A DNA stretch of 26,660 bases from CAYIHX01 sp964363305 (GTDB lineage: Bacteria > Bdellovibrionota > UBA1018), in NCBI GenBank assembly GCA_964363305.1, contig CAYIHX010000047.1, positions 1-26,660 of the forward strand. The letters are read 5' to 3'. The position numbers and the translations under genes are program-made. Position 1 is the first letter of the stretch, and every line of letters starts with the position of its first letter. Positions 16,748-23,507 of the stretch are shown here, piece after piece. The notes beneath the pieces were generated by a model that was not told the DNA's origin, did not search any database, and saw nothing but the letters and a program-made list of their open reading frames with translations.

Positions 16748-17542
16748 ATGGCCGAGCCGCTGCTCAAAATCGGGGTTTCCGCATGCCTCATGCACGCGGA
16801 TCCGAACCGTAACATCTTCAACGGAAAACCCCTGCTCTACGCCGAGCAGTCGATGCTTCATTACATCCTGGGAGCAGGCGGGATTCCGTTCATGATCCCC
16901 ACTCGTCCCCCAGGGACTGGAAACCAGACGGTGCCCTCGCTCGAGGACATGCTCCGAGAGGTGAATGGCCTGATTCTCGTCGGCGGGGTCGATATGTCGC
17001 CCCGAAGCTACGGGGAGGAGCCGCTCCAACCTGAATGGGCGGGCGACCCGATTCGCGATGCCTATGAGATGGAGCTGGTGAGAAAAGCGATGGAGCTGAA
17101 CAAGCCCATCCTGGGTATCTGCCGTGGGCAGCAGGTCATCAATGTCACGCTGGGCGGAACCCTCTACCAGGACATCACGTTCCAGGTTCCGGGTGCGCTC
17201 GTCCACCGAGACGCGAAGATCTACGATCAAAATTTTCATGAAATCGAGATCGACGCCGGCTCCGACCTCGCTCGAATTTATGCGGGCACCCAGGCCAGAC
17301 GGATCAACACGGTTCATCACCAGGCCGTCAAAGACCTCGGAAAAAACCTCGTTGTCGAGGCGAAGAGCCCCGAAGACGGAATCATCGAAGCCCTCCGCTA
17401 CCTCCCTCCCCAGGGTGCCGAGAGTCTTTACGTGCGCGGGGTGCAGTGGCATCCCGAATTCATGCCTCCGAGCGACGATTCGATGCTGTCTCCTTGGCCC
17501 CTCATTCAAGATTTTTTCAAAGCCATCCGCGAAAGGAACTGA
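16748..17542 (+). CDS. Gamma-glutamyl amide hydrolase, peptidase C26/PuuD family
   Basis: A 264-residue class I glutamine-amidotransferase-fold hydrolase. LILVGGVDMSPRSY marks the substrate pocket loop. PILGICRGQQVINV carries the nucleophile Cys125. NTVHHQAV and VQWHPEF supply the His235/Glu237 pair. PuuD enzymes cleave the gamma-glutamyl bond of gamma-glutamyl-GABA, freeing glutamate and the amino acid; here the likely substrate is a gamma-glutamyl amino acid made by the preceding oxidations. Start ATG 16748 lies 3 bases after the dehydrogenase stop and the stop is 3 bases before the aldehyde dehydrogenase, so the genes are almost certainly cotranslated. It differs from carbamoyl-phosphate and GMP synthetase amidotransferases in the HHQAV segment and stand-alone size. 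Confidence in family is high. Confidence 0.93.
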   Translation: MAEPLLKIGVSACLMHADPNRNIFNGKPLLYAEQSMLHYILGAGGIPFMIPTRPPGTGNQTVPSLEDMLREVNGLILVGGVDMSPRSYGEEPLQPEWAGDPIRDAYEMELVRKAMELNKPILGICRGQQVINVTLGGTLYQDITFQVPGALVHRDAKIYDQNFHEIEIDAGSDLARIYAGTQARRINTVHHQAVKDLGKNLVVEAKSPEDGIIEALRYLPPQGAESLYVRGVQWHPEFMPPSDDSMLSPWPLIQDFFKAIRERN

Positions 17543-17545
17543 TCC

Positions 17546-18916
17546 ATGTTGAAAATCATCAATCCTGCCACCGACGAGCTCGTTCGTGAGATCCCCTCCG
17601 ATACCGCCGACTCGATCCAGGCGAAGTACGAGGCGGCCGCGAGAGCGCAAAAGATCTGGGCCGCCCGCCCGGCGTCCGAGCGTACCGCCCTCATCGAAAA
17701 ATTCACCGAGCTGCTCCCGAAGTACCTGGACGAGATGGCGCGCGATCAGTCGCTCGAGACGGGGAAACCCATTTCACAGTCCAAAAACGAAATTCGCGCC
17801 ACTGCGGGGCGCGTGAAATTTTTCACCGATAACTGGGTCAAGTCAGTGGAACCGATCGTTCAGCCGCCCGCCTCCGGGATGCAGGAGATCATCCGGTACG
17901 AGCCGCTCGGCGTCGTCGCCAATATCTCGGCCTGGAACTACCCCTGGTTCGTCGGTACGAATGTCTTTATTCCGGCCCTTCTCACGGGCAATGCCGTGCT
18001 CTACAAGCCTTCCGAATACTCGGCCCTGACGGGACTCAATATTCAGAAACTCCTGCATGAAGCCGGCGTGCCGAAAGACGTGTTTCAGACTGTGATCGGC
18101 GGCGGTGAAGCAGGCGCGAATCTGCTCAAGCTTCCCATCAACGGCGTCTTCTTCACGGGCTCGTACGCCACGGGCGTGCGAATCGCTCAGGCTGCGGCCG
18201 GAAAAATGATCAAGGTGCAGCTCGAGCTGGGCGGGAAGGACCCGACCTATGTCTGCGAAGACACCGATCTGAAGGCGGCCGCCGAAGGGCTCGCCGACGG
18301 TGCGTTCTACAATAACGGGCAGAGCTGCTGCTCGGTCGAACGCATCTACGTGCATGCCAGTGTTTACGACACCTTTCTGAAGCTCTTCGTCGAAACCGTG
18401 AAGGGCTTCAAGATGGGCGACCCGCTGGATGAGAAGACCTACCTCGGACCTCTCGCCCGTCGGCCGCAAATCGAGGTGCTTCTCGACCAAGTCAAAGACG
18501 CTCTCGATCAAGGCGCGAAACTGGAATGCGGCGGGCACGCCGTGAAGGGCAAAGGCTGGTACTTCGAGCCGACCGTGTTCTCGGGCGTGAACCACAAAAT
18601 GAAACTGATGCGCGATGAGAGCTTCGGGCCGATCATCGGCATCCAAAAAGTCTCGAACGATGCCGAGGCGCTGAGCCTGATGAACGATACGGACTACGGC
18701 CTCACCGCGGGGATCTACACCCCGGACCGTGCCCGCGCCGAGAAGTTCATGGCGGAACTCAATGCGGGTTCGGTCTATTGGAACTGCTGTGACCGGGTCA
18801 GCCCAAGCCTCCCCTGGACTGGGCGCAAACATTCCGGCATGGGCTCGACGCTCTCTCACTTGGGCATCCAGGCCTTCGTGCAGCCCAAGGGTTGGCATCT
18901 GCGAGAGCCTAAATAA
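17546..18916 (+). CDS. NAD(P)-dependent aldehyde dehydrogenase
   Basis: A 456-residue ALDH of about average family length. NISAWNYPW is the aldehyde-dehydrogenase cofactor motif, KPSEYSALTG the NAD(P)-binding Lys region, FTGSYATG the glycine motif, QLELGGKDP holds the general-base Glu227, and NNGQSCC the catalytic Cys261, with a second Cys right after it. EPTVF and WNCCDRVSPSLPWTGRKHSGMG complete the family signature. It would oxidise the aldehyde made by the Fe-alcohol dehydrogenase to a carboxylate. Third oxidation-related gene and last gene of the operon; AAAGGAAC precedes the ATG. Its 3' end overlaps the last 8 bases of the convergent DUF4143 gene (18909-18916). It is a single-domain aldehyde dehydrogenase with no fused parts, and its substrate is not fixed by sequence. 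Confidence 0.93.
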   Translation: MLKIINPATDELVREIPSDTADSIQAKYEAAARAQKIWAARPASERTALIEKFTELLPKYLDEMARDQSLETGKPISQSKNEIRATAGRVKFFTDNWVKSVEPIVQPPASGMQEIIRYEPLGVVANISAWNYPWFVGTNVFIPALLTGNAVLYKPSEYSALTGLNIQKLLHEAGVPKDVFQTVIGGGEAGANLLKLPINGVFFTGSYATGVRIAQAAAGKMIKVQLELGGKDPTYVCEDTDLKAAAEGLADGAFYNNGQSCCSVERIYVHASVYDTFLKLFVETVKGFKMGDPLDEKTYLGPLARRPQIEVLLDQVKDALDQGAKLECGGHAVKGKGWYFEPTVFSGVNHKMKLMRDESFGPIIGIQKVSNDAEALSLMNDTDYGLTAGIYTPDRARAEKFMAELNAGSVYWNCCDRVSPSLPWTGRKHSGMGSTLSHLGIQAFVQPKGWHLREPK

Positions 18917-20063
18917 TCACCTCGCCTGCCCAGAGTCGTTTCAGAAATTCTGTTACCGGGTAGACCGTCACGCCATCGTTTGTTTGCAGGCGGCGTTTTC
19001 CCATAAATACGCCGCTTGCACGGACGCGGCCTTTGAGCCTGAGCTCGTCCTGGATTCTCATCAATCCGCGATTAAATTTAGTTTCCCAGTAATCCGTCGC
19101 TTTTAATTCGAGCGCAACAAAACCATTTTTGTCTTCGATTAAGAAATCGACTTCGACGCCATCATGGCTGCTCCAAAAATGAATCGAATAGTGCAAATTT
19201 CGGTATGAAAGATACGCGCGAAGCTCATTGAGTATCCAGCTCTCAAAGAGTGGGCCTTTTTCCTCAGCAAGGAGCGGATACGCGAGCCGTCCCGATAATG
19301 CCCGAGCTACTCCCGAGTCAAAAAAATAAAATTTGGAATGCGCCACCTGTTTGGTTTTTCTTTTGAGCTTCCAGGGCTCGAGCCAATATCCCAAAAGCGT
19401 ATCGACGAGGATTTCGAAGTAGCCCTGGACCGTCGGCCGCGCCACCTGAGCATCACGAGCAATGCTGGAAGTATTGGTGACCTGCCCATTTTGACGTCCG
19501 GCCACTTCCAAGAATCGAGCAAAAGCTCCGAAATTTCTGGTCAAAGCCTCGGCCTTGATTTCTTCGTGTAGATAGGTGTCCACATAGGATCTCAAATAGT
19601 TTTTCGGCTCATCGCTCAAAACCGACAGAGGCAGCGTACCGAACTGGAGGGCCCTTTCAGCATCAAACAAATGTCCCATCTCGGCAGAAACCAGGGGATA
19701 GAGATGGGTGGTGATCGCCCGGCCCGCCAGAAGATTGACGCCTTGCCTTCTGAGCTTTCGGGCACTCGAGCCCGACAATACAAAGTTCAGTTTGTGGTTC
19801 TCGATGAGCCGATGCACTTCGTTGAGAAGCTCTGGAATTTTTTGAATTTCATCAATGACCACCCACGATGCAGGCTTCAACGTATTTAGCTCGTCATAAA
19901 GTAAAGAAGGCTTTCGACTCAAACGAAGGGTCTCAGACGAATCCAATAAATCGTAAAATTTCGCGCTTTTGAAATGACTTTTGATCCACGTGGACTTCCC
20001 CGTGCCTCGAGGAGCGAGCAGGAAAAAAGATTTTTTTGGGGGTGCGAGTTGACGTGTATACAT
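18909..20063 (-). CDS. AAA ATPase with DUF4143 (PD-(D/E)xK-like) domain
   Basis: A 384-residue protein of the archaeal-type ATPase group. The N-terminal AAA_14-like domain has Walker A APRGTGKST (residues 17-25) and Walker B WVVIDEIQ (67-74), followed by a sensor stretch FVLSGSSARKL near 94. A winged-helix-like middle (about 190-230) precedes the C-terminal DUF4143 domain. That domain has EVDFLI plus ALELK, a restriction-endonuclease-type acidic/Lys pattern (about residues 305-322). Members are often single accessory genes, close to toxin-antitoxin loci, with unknown substrates. The start is 20063, with weak ribosome signals but an inverted repeat at 20067-20091 immediately upstream. It converges on the aldehyde dehydrogenase (8-base overlap). 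A+T content is higher than in the operon, consistent with acquisition. Confidence 0.92.
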   Translation of the reverse strand: MYTRQLAPPKKSFFLLAPRGTGKSTWIKSHFKSAKFYDLLDSSETLRLSRKPSLLYDELNTLKPASWVVIDEIQKIPELLNEVHRLIENHKLNFVLSGSSARKLRRQGVNLLAGRAITTHLYPLVSAEMGHLFDAERALQFGTLPLSVLSDEPKNYLRSYVDTYLHEEIKAEALTRNFGAFARFLEVAGRQNGQVTNTSSIARDAQVARPTVQGYFEILVDTLLGYWLEPWKLKRKTKQVAHSKFYFFDSGVARALSGRLAYPLLAEEKGPLFESWILNELRAYLSYRNLHYSIHFWSSHDGVEVDFLIEDKNGFVALELKATDYWETKFNRGLMRIQDELRLKGRVRASGVFMGKRRLQTNDGVTVYPVTEFLKRLWAGEVII

Positions 20064-20066
20064 CTA

Positions 20067-20091
20067 CAGCAAATATACCGGAAAATTGCTG
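20067..20091 (-). promoter_or_regulatory. Inverted repeat overlapping a TATATT box upstream of the DUF4143 gene
   Basis: CAGCAA (20067-20072) and TTGCTG (20086-20091) form 6-base arms around a loop that reads TATATT on the minus strand. It lies 3 bases upstream of the ATG, so the transcript could be almost leaderless and the repeat could be an operator. Only resemblance supports this. Confidence 0.3.
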
Positions 20092-20140
20092 ACATAGGTA
20101 GCAGAATTCCGCTAAACCTCCCTCAAACCACCTCTCGGGC

Positions 20141-20518
20141 CTACTCGCTCCGCCGGTAAAGCATCTTGAGTGCGCTAAACAGCGGCCATTTCATCGAATG
20201 GACCTTTTCCAACTCCCGGGCACGTTCGGGAGGCGGCCCCGCCGCAGCCTCCGCCGACGTAAGCAGAAGCGGGGAGAGGGACGGAAGGCGGCATTGTCCC
20301 AGCAGCGTATTGAGCTGATCCAACGGGGGGTTCCAATTCGTCCGGATGCTCATCCGATTACCCGTGACTCGCTCATAGACTTCGCCCAACTGTCGATGAG
20401 TGATCGTGCCCGGAGCTTGGCCCGAAGGCAACAACGCGGGATCATAGTTATAGAACTTCTCCCGTGCCGCCACCTTGGTCAGAATCAAATAGAGAACTTC
20501 AGAATCAATTTTGCTCAC
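20141..20518 (-). CDS. Hypothetical protein, 125 aa
   Basis: A soluble protein of 125 residues reading VSKIDSEVLYLILTKVAARE at the N-terminus (GTG start 20518 with AAAGG 5 bases before it; a TTG at 20563 is also in frame but lacks that site). It has an alternating helical first half, a Pro-rich central turn (DPALLPSGQAPGTITHRQLGEVYERV) and a Pro/Ala-rich stretch (TSAEAAAGPPPERARELEKV). No signal peptide, membrane helix or catalytic motif is seen. It lies between the XRE antitoxin and the DUF4143 gene on the same strand; these gaps (77 bases each side) suggest one accessory unit. Family not recognised. Confidence 0.55.
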   Translation of the reverse strand: MSKIDSEVLYLILTKVAAREKFYNYDPALLPSGQAPGTITHRQLGEVYERVTGNRMSIRTNWNPPLDQLNTLLGQCRLPSLSPLLLTSAEAAAGPPPERARELEKVHSMKWPLFSALKMLYRRSE

Positions 20519-20595
20519 GATTACCTTTGAACTTGATTTGCTTTGACCTCCACTCAGTGCCAATCGTTGAGGGTCACTGTGGGGAAGGCCGTCTT

Positions 20596-20910
20596 CTAGG
20601 CGATCAGTTTTTCAGTAAGAGTCGGGTCCGCTTCAATTGCCTGAAGCAATCGTGCCGCAGCACCAGACGGTACATTGAGCCCTTGCTCCCAAGCCCGTAC
20701 GGTCGGCGCTTTTACATTCAAGAGCGCGGCAAACTCCGTTTGGCTCATCTGCATCGTGTCCTCACGGAAGCGTTTGATCTTACGCGCGCTCCACTCCGGA
20801 GCAGGGGCCGAAAGCTCTCGGCGCCGCCCAGGAAGGCGTTTTTTTCCACGCTTGTGGTCGAATACTTCTTTCAGCCCTTCGATCAGTTCTTGTTCAACTC
20901 GTTTTGCCAT
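20596..20910 (-). CDS. XRE-family HTH antitoxin-like regulator
   Basis: A 104-residue protein with a basic, charged N-terminal arm (HKRGKKRLPGRRR). Residues about 43-100 form a helix-turn-helix of the XRE/HigA type: IKRFREDTMQMSQTEFAALLNVKAPTVRAWEQGLNVPSGAAARLL, with the recognition helix in KAPTVRAWEQG. It follows the remnants of a RelE-type toxin (20922-21163) with AAAGGAG overlapping the toxin stop and 11 bases between the toxin stop and this ATG, the usual coupled layout of toxin-first HigBA/RelE-XRE modules. The antitoxin is intact whereas the toxin is not. It likely binds the inverted repeat at 21166-21199. Function as a regulator is well supported; antitoxin role is inferred from its partner. 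Confidence 0.88.
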   Translation of the reverse strand: MAKRVEQELIEGLKEVFDHKRGKKRLPGRRRELSAPAPEWSARKIKRFREDTMQMSQTEFAALLNVKAPTVRAWEQGLNVPSGAAARLLQAIEADPTLTEKLIA

Positions 20911-20921
20911 AATTTTCTCCT

Positions 20922-21163
20922 TTAATTCTCTGCCTTGATCGCAGCGACGATCTGACTGATCAACTTCTTGCCCTCGCTCGACAGATCATCGGCCTCGTCT
21001 TTTCCATACAAAGTAATCAGAAACGTCTCTTGGCAGTCAGGGAGGTTGCCCCAGCATCCGGATTCTTTAAGATCTCTTCCTCGATCCGACGAAGAAGCAT
21101 CTCGCCGCCCCGGGAATCGATCTTCTTTGAGAAGACTTGAGTTTGAAAAAATATCCGGACCAT
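20922..21163 (-). pseudogene. RelE/HigB-type toxin with internal deletion and frameshift
   Basis: From ATG 21163 the frame reads MVRIFFQTQVFSKKIDSRGG, then EMLLRRIEEEILKNPDAG, the expected RelE-family N-terminal half, but runs to a stop shortly after. In a second frame the region continues with NLPDCQETFLITLYGKDEAD and DLSSEGKKLISQIVAAIKAEN and stops at 20922. This is the family C-terminal half, with YGKDE-DDL. What is missing between NPDAG and NLPDCQ is the central part with the 'GTGG-RK-R-A...GKSGGYR' strands, about 30-35 residues. The simplest explanation is a deletion of a length not divisible by three. The catalytic region is therefore gone and the toxin is inactive. Confidence 0.82.
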
Positions 21164-21165
21164 AC

Positions 21166-21199
21166 CTAATATCAAATATTACATACTATCAGATATTAG
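21166..21199 (-). promoter_or_regulatory. Inverted repeat, probable operator of the toxin-antitoxin locus
   Basis: Perfect 8-base arms CTAATATC (21166-21173) and GATATTAG (21192-21199) flank an A/T-rich spacer, ending 2 bases before the toxin ATG on the minus strand. XRE antitoxins usually autorepress through such palindromes, and an A/T-rich TATGTAATAT word, -10-like, lies inside. Its survival suggests that the antitoxin may still regulate. Confidence 0.55.
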
Positions 21200-21293
21200 T
21201 AAAACCATTTAAAAGTGACCCTTTGGGATAGGCCCGCGCCCCTGGGCTTCCTTACACCGCAGCTCCTGGCAATACATTCGGAGGGGGCTATGA

Positions 21294-21515
21294 TCCGGAA
21301 CAGCGTTTTCGGAATCCCTCCAAAAAGTTTTTGATGCCTTGATCGATGCGTTCAAGGAGATCTTGGCGGCGTATCTCAACGTTGCGAACAAGGATCAATT
21401 CTCGCGAGCTTCCGGCATCTCTCGGCGGACGTTATTTCGAATGCTGTCGCCTTCGGGAAACCCTACTCTTGACAAGATTACCAAGGTGGTCAGCGCCTTG
21501 AAGCGAATGGCGTAA
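21294..21515 (+). pseudogene. HigA-like antitoxin fragment without a proper start
   Basis: An open stretch of 73 codons translates to ESLQKVFDALIDAFKEILAA, then KDQFSRASGISRRTLFRML and SPSGNPTLDKITKVVSALKR. The second half is the DNA-binding part of the probable addiction module antidote (HigA-like) family, where the sequence after the turn reads 'L.R.LS..GNP....L.KV..AL'. There is no ATG in frame after the stop at 21291-21293; only a TTG at 21339 could start it, and the family N-terminus is missing. A frame change near 21295, where an ATG with AGGGGG is in another frame, may have removed the start. No partner toxin was recognised upstream or downstream. Probably a remnant. Confidence 0.55.
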
Positions 21516-21751
21516 TACCTCTCGAACTTTGCTCACAAAGAATACTCCGCGGAACAAGAAACAGATTCGGCGTGAGTTTCTCAGCGCCTGCATCCACAAG
21601 CGGTTGCAATCCAGCGGGCGCGCCAAGGACGTTGGTTTTGGACTACTCCAACCTGTTCCCGCAGCGGAGACGGGCGCAGGCCGATTAATTTCGCAGAAGA
21701 TTAGAAACTTTATCCGTATTTTACTGAGTCTAGAGCCGGTTGGCTCGCTTA

Positions 21752-22987
21752 CTATTGTTCTCCAAACAGCCCGTGCTGGATCTCCTTCTGATTGAATTTC
21801 CATGCGACGCTGTCGATAAAAAAGTGATGGATATTGATAAAGATCGCAAACGCGATCATGAAAAACTGGCAGTTCATAGACCAATAAGTACTGAGCCGCT
21901 CGTCTAAAAGACTGGGAACCAATTCAAATGCCGCGAAGCCAATCACCAAAAGCACAGCTAGCTTGATTGATGATCGGAGACTCTCCCCTTTGCCATGTCC
22001 GGCTTGATGACTCTCCATTCGATGGGCAAACGGAAGGTACTGTAGGGAGTGAAAAAACGGAATGGCAAGGAAGTAGAACTCGGTCTGGCGAACGACGGGG
22101 ATCCACCAGACGTAGAACGCCAGCCAGGCGACGACGAGGTTTGGGCTAGGCCAAATTTCGGTGCGGCGATAGTTCGCGTAGAAAACTCCTACCAAGACAC
22201 CAAGAGCGAGGACTGAGCAGATTGCACCGGCGATTGGAATTAAGGCGGTCGGAAGCCCAAGAGGGATCAGCGGGATGTTGAAGAAGTATGCCTCTTTCAC
22301 AGCGTTGCTGTTGTATTCTGGCGCGTAGATCGAGAGATAGAAAAAGTTAAAAAACGCGACACTAAAGAGGCTGGCTTTGATCAGAGTCCGTTGAAATGGA
22401 GTGACTGGGTAAGAGTCGTAGCGGGCGTAGACCATCGTGCAGCCGAATACCTGCTTAGAGTAGTGCCAACCTACGGTGAGGTTCATGAGGAGGACAGAGA
22501 CACTTAAGAGTTCGGTTCCGAGGTTCGAAAGCGTTCCCAGTCGAAATTCTAGTCCGCTCATCGCTATCGCCGAGTTGAAGGCTTTGATGCTGGGCCAATC
22601 GTCGATCTGAGTATTGAACTTGAAGTAAGCGACTCCGTATAGCAGCAAAATGGCTGCGGGAACGAACAGAAGCGAGAACCAGTGCTTGAAAATAAAGCGC
22701 ACGCCGCGACTATATCCGAACTTGTAAGTAATCATGAAATGCGGATGGTTGCAGAAGAGGGTCATGACGGAGAAGACGGCAGCCATTTGCAAGAAGCGAC
22801 CTTGGATGATGACGGAGTCATTCCGAAAGGGATGTGCGATGCAGAGGACGATCCAAAGCAGGATGCTCGCGCCCCCCATGAGCCAGAAGTCTACGAACCG
22901 GGTAGATACCGCGTTTCGCGGCTGCGGATCTTTTCGGAGGATATTACGCTGAACGATGGATTTTAGCCGGTCGGCTTGAACTGCCAT
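21752..22987 (-). CDS. Polytopic membrane protein with conserved histidine motifs
   Basis: A 411-residue integral membrane protein with about nine or ten hydrophobic helices. Histidines sit in recurring contexts at helix ends: NHPHF (His81, His83), VGWHYSKQVFG (His175), FFHSLQYLPFAH (His313, His322) and NIHHFFIDSVAWKF (His387, His388). I recall proteins with the same WHYxKQ, FHSxQY and HHFxxDxxxW wording in delta-proteobacterial genomes, but I cannot name a function. The pattern of several paired or spaced His on the membrane face resembles membrane di-iron or heme enzymes such as desaturases or hydroxylases. The start at 22987 has only a weak GAGCAG site. It is downstream on the same strand of a small secreted protein and separated from it by a strong hairpin. 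Function unknown. Confidence 0.8.
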   Translation of the reverse strand: MAVQADRLKSIVQRNILRKDPQPRNAVSTRFVDFWLMGGASILLWIVLCIAHPFRNDSVIIQGRFLQMAAVFSVMTLFCNHPHFMITYKFGYSRGVRFIFKHWFSLLFVPAAILLLYGVAYFKFNTQIDDWPSIKAFNSAIAMSGLEFRLGTLSNLGTELLSVSVLLMNLTVGWHYSKQVFGCTMVYARYDSYPVTPFQRTLIKASLFSVAFFNFFYLSIYAPEYNSNAVKEAYFFNIPLIPLGLPTALIPIAGAICSVLALGVLVGVFYANYRRTEIWPSPNLVVAWLAFYVWWIPVVRQTEFYFLAIPFFHSLQYLPFAHRMESHQAGHGKGESLRSSIKLAVLLVIGFAAFELVPSLLDERLSTYWSMNCQFFMIAFAIFINIHHFFIDSVAWKFNQKEIQHGLFGEQ

Positions 22988-23037
22988 CTGCTCATTTTTG
23001 GGATCAAATGTGTCTCAACTGTGACCATCTTCTCTGA

Positions 23038-23070
23038 GTGCCTTGGCCCCCGTAAATAGGGCCAAGGCAC
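23038..23070 (-). terminator. Perfect 12-base hairpin after the small secreted protein gene
   Basis: GTGCCTTGGCCC (23038-23049) and GGGCCAAGGCAC (23059-23070) form a 12-base stem with no mismatch around a 9-base loop. It lies 31 bases after the stop of 23102-23428 and 50 bases upstream of the membrane protein start, both on the minus strand. No T-run follows on either strand, so it may end transcription weakly, protect the upstream mRNA end, or act as a processing site. Confidence 0.5.
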
Positions 23071-23101
23071 CAGCGACTGCCTGGAAGAAATTTAGTCCGT
23101 A

Positions 23102-23428
23102 CTACCTTGCAGACCCTGACTCGCTCGGAGTGCTATCGCTCGGGCCCGGTGGCGCGTGGCGTGGTGGCTCTGCGTCGCCAGGCGGGGGCGGCATACGGAC
23201 TCCCGCATTTTTCAAACATGCATCTAAGATCCTGCGCTGCGCCTCGGTAGGGTGCGGCGGTGGCGTTCGGCTCTCCGGATCCGGGAGGGTTAACCCCGCT
23301 TCGCGTGCGCACCTTTCAAAAATTGCCCGATGTTCGAAAAAACCCGGTCGCTGCGCCCAAGCGGTCGACTGAGTTCCCAAGGCCGCTAAAAAAGAGAGAG
23401 CAAGTAGACGCCTATATAAGTGTTTCAT
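23102..23428 (-). CDS. Small secreted Pro-rich protein with a duplicated Cys motif
   Basis: A 108-residue precursor. The signal peptide MKHLYRRLLALSFLAALGTQ continues STAWA, with AWA cleavage before QRPGFF. The mature protein has two similar segments, FERCAREAGLTLP and LDACLKNAGVRMP, each followed by a Pro-rich run (DPESRTPPPHPTE and PPPGDAEPPRHAPPGP), as if a small C-x4-AG unit had been duplicated. The two cysteines could form a disulphide. The start has AAAGGACGGAACT upstream (reasonable). It lies 73 bases downstream of the lipoprotein gene region and ahead of the hairpin. I do not recognise a family; similar short Cys/Pro proteins are numerous in predatory delta-proteobacteria, which is an impression and not a database result. 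Confidence 0.65.
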   Translation of the reverse strand: MKHLYRRLLALSFLAALGTQSTAWAQRPGFFEHRAIFERCAREAGLTLPDPESRTPPPHPTEAQRRILDACLKNAGVRMPPPPGDAEPPRHAPPGPSDSTPSESGSAR

Positions 23429-23507
23429 TTTAAGTTCCGTCCTTTCTATCTATTCTCCGTTTAAATTGTGTCCAAAATAATGCGGCCTGATCAACGTGAA
23501 CTCAACT

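Noticed and set aside
16706..17650. 314-codon minus-strand frame opposite the hydrolase gene
   Set aside because: Antisense shadow of the gamma-glutamyl hydrolase, whose active-site triad is intact on the plus strand.
17843..18898. Long (351-codon) minus-strand open frame inside the aldehyde dehydrogenase gene
   Set aside because: It is antisense to a gene with every ALDH motif; the His/Arg-rich translation has no domain and results from the G+C-rich codon third positions.
12754..18916. Classical Puu putrescine pathway
   Set aside because: There is no FAD-dependent gamma-glutamylputrescine oxidase (PuuB); an Fe-alcohol dehydrogenase takes that place, and the permease is of the ethanolamine type, so a hydroxylated amine fits better.
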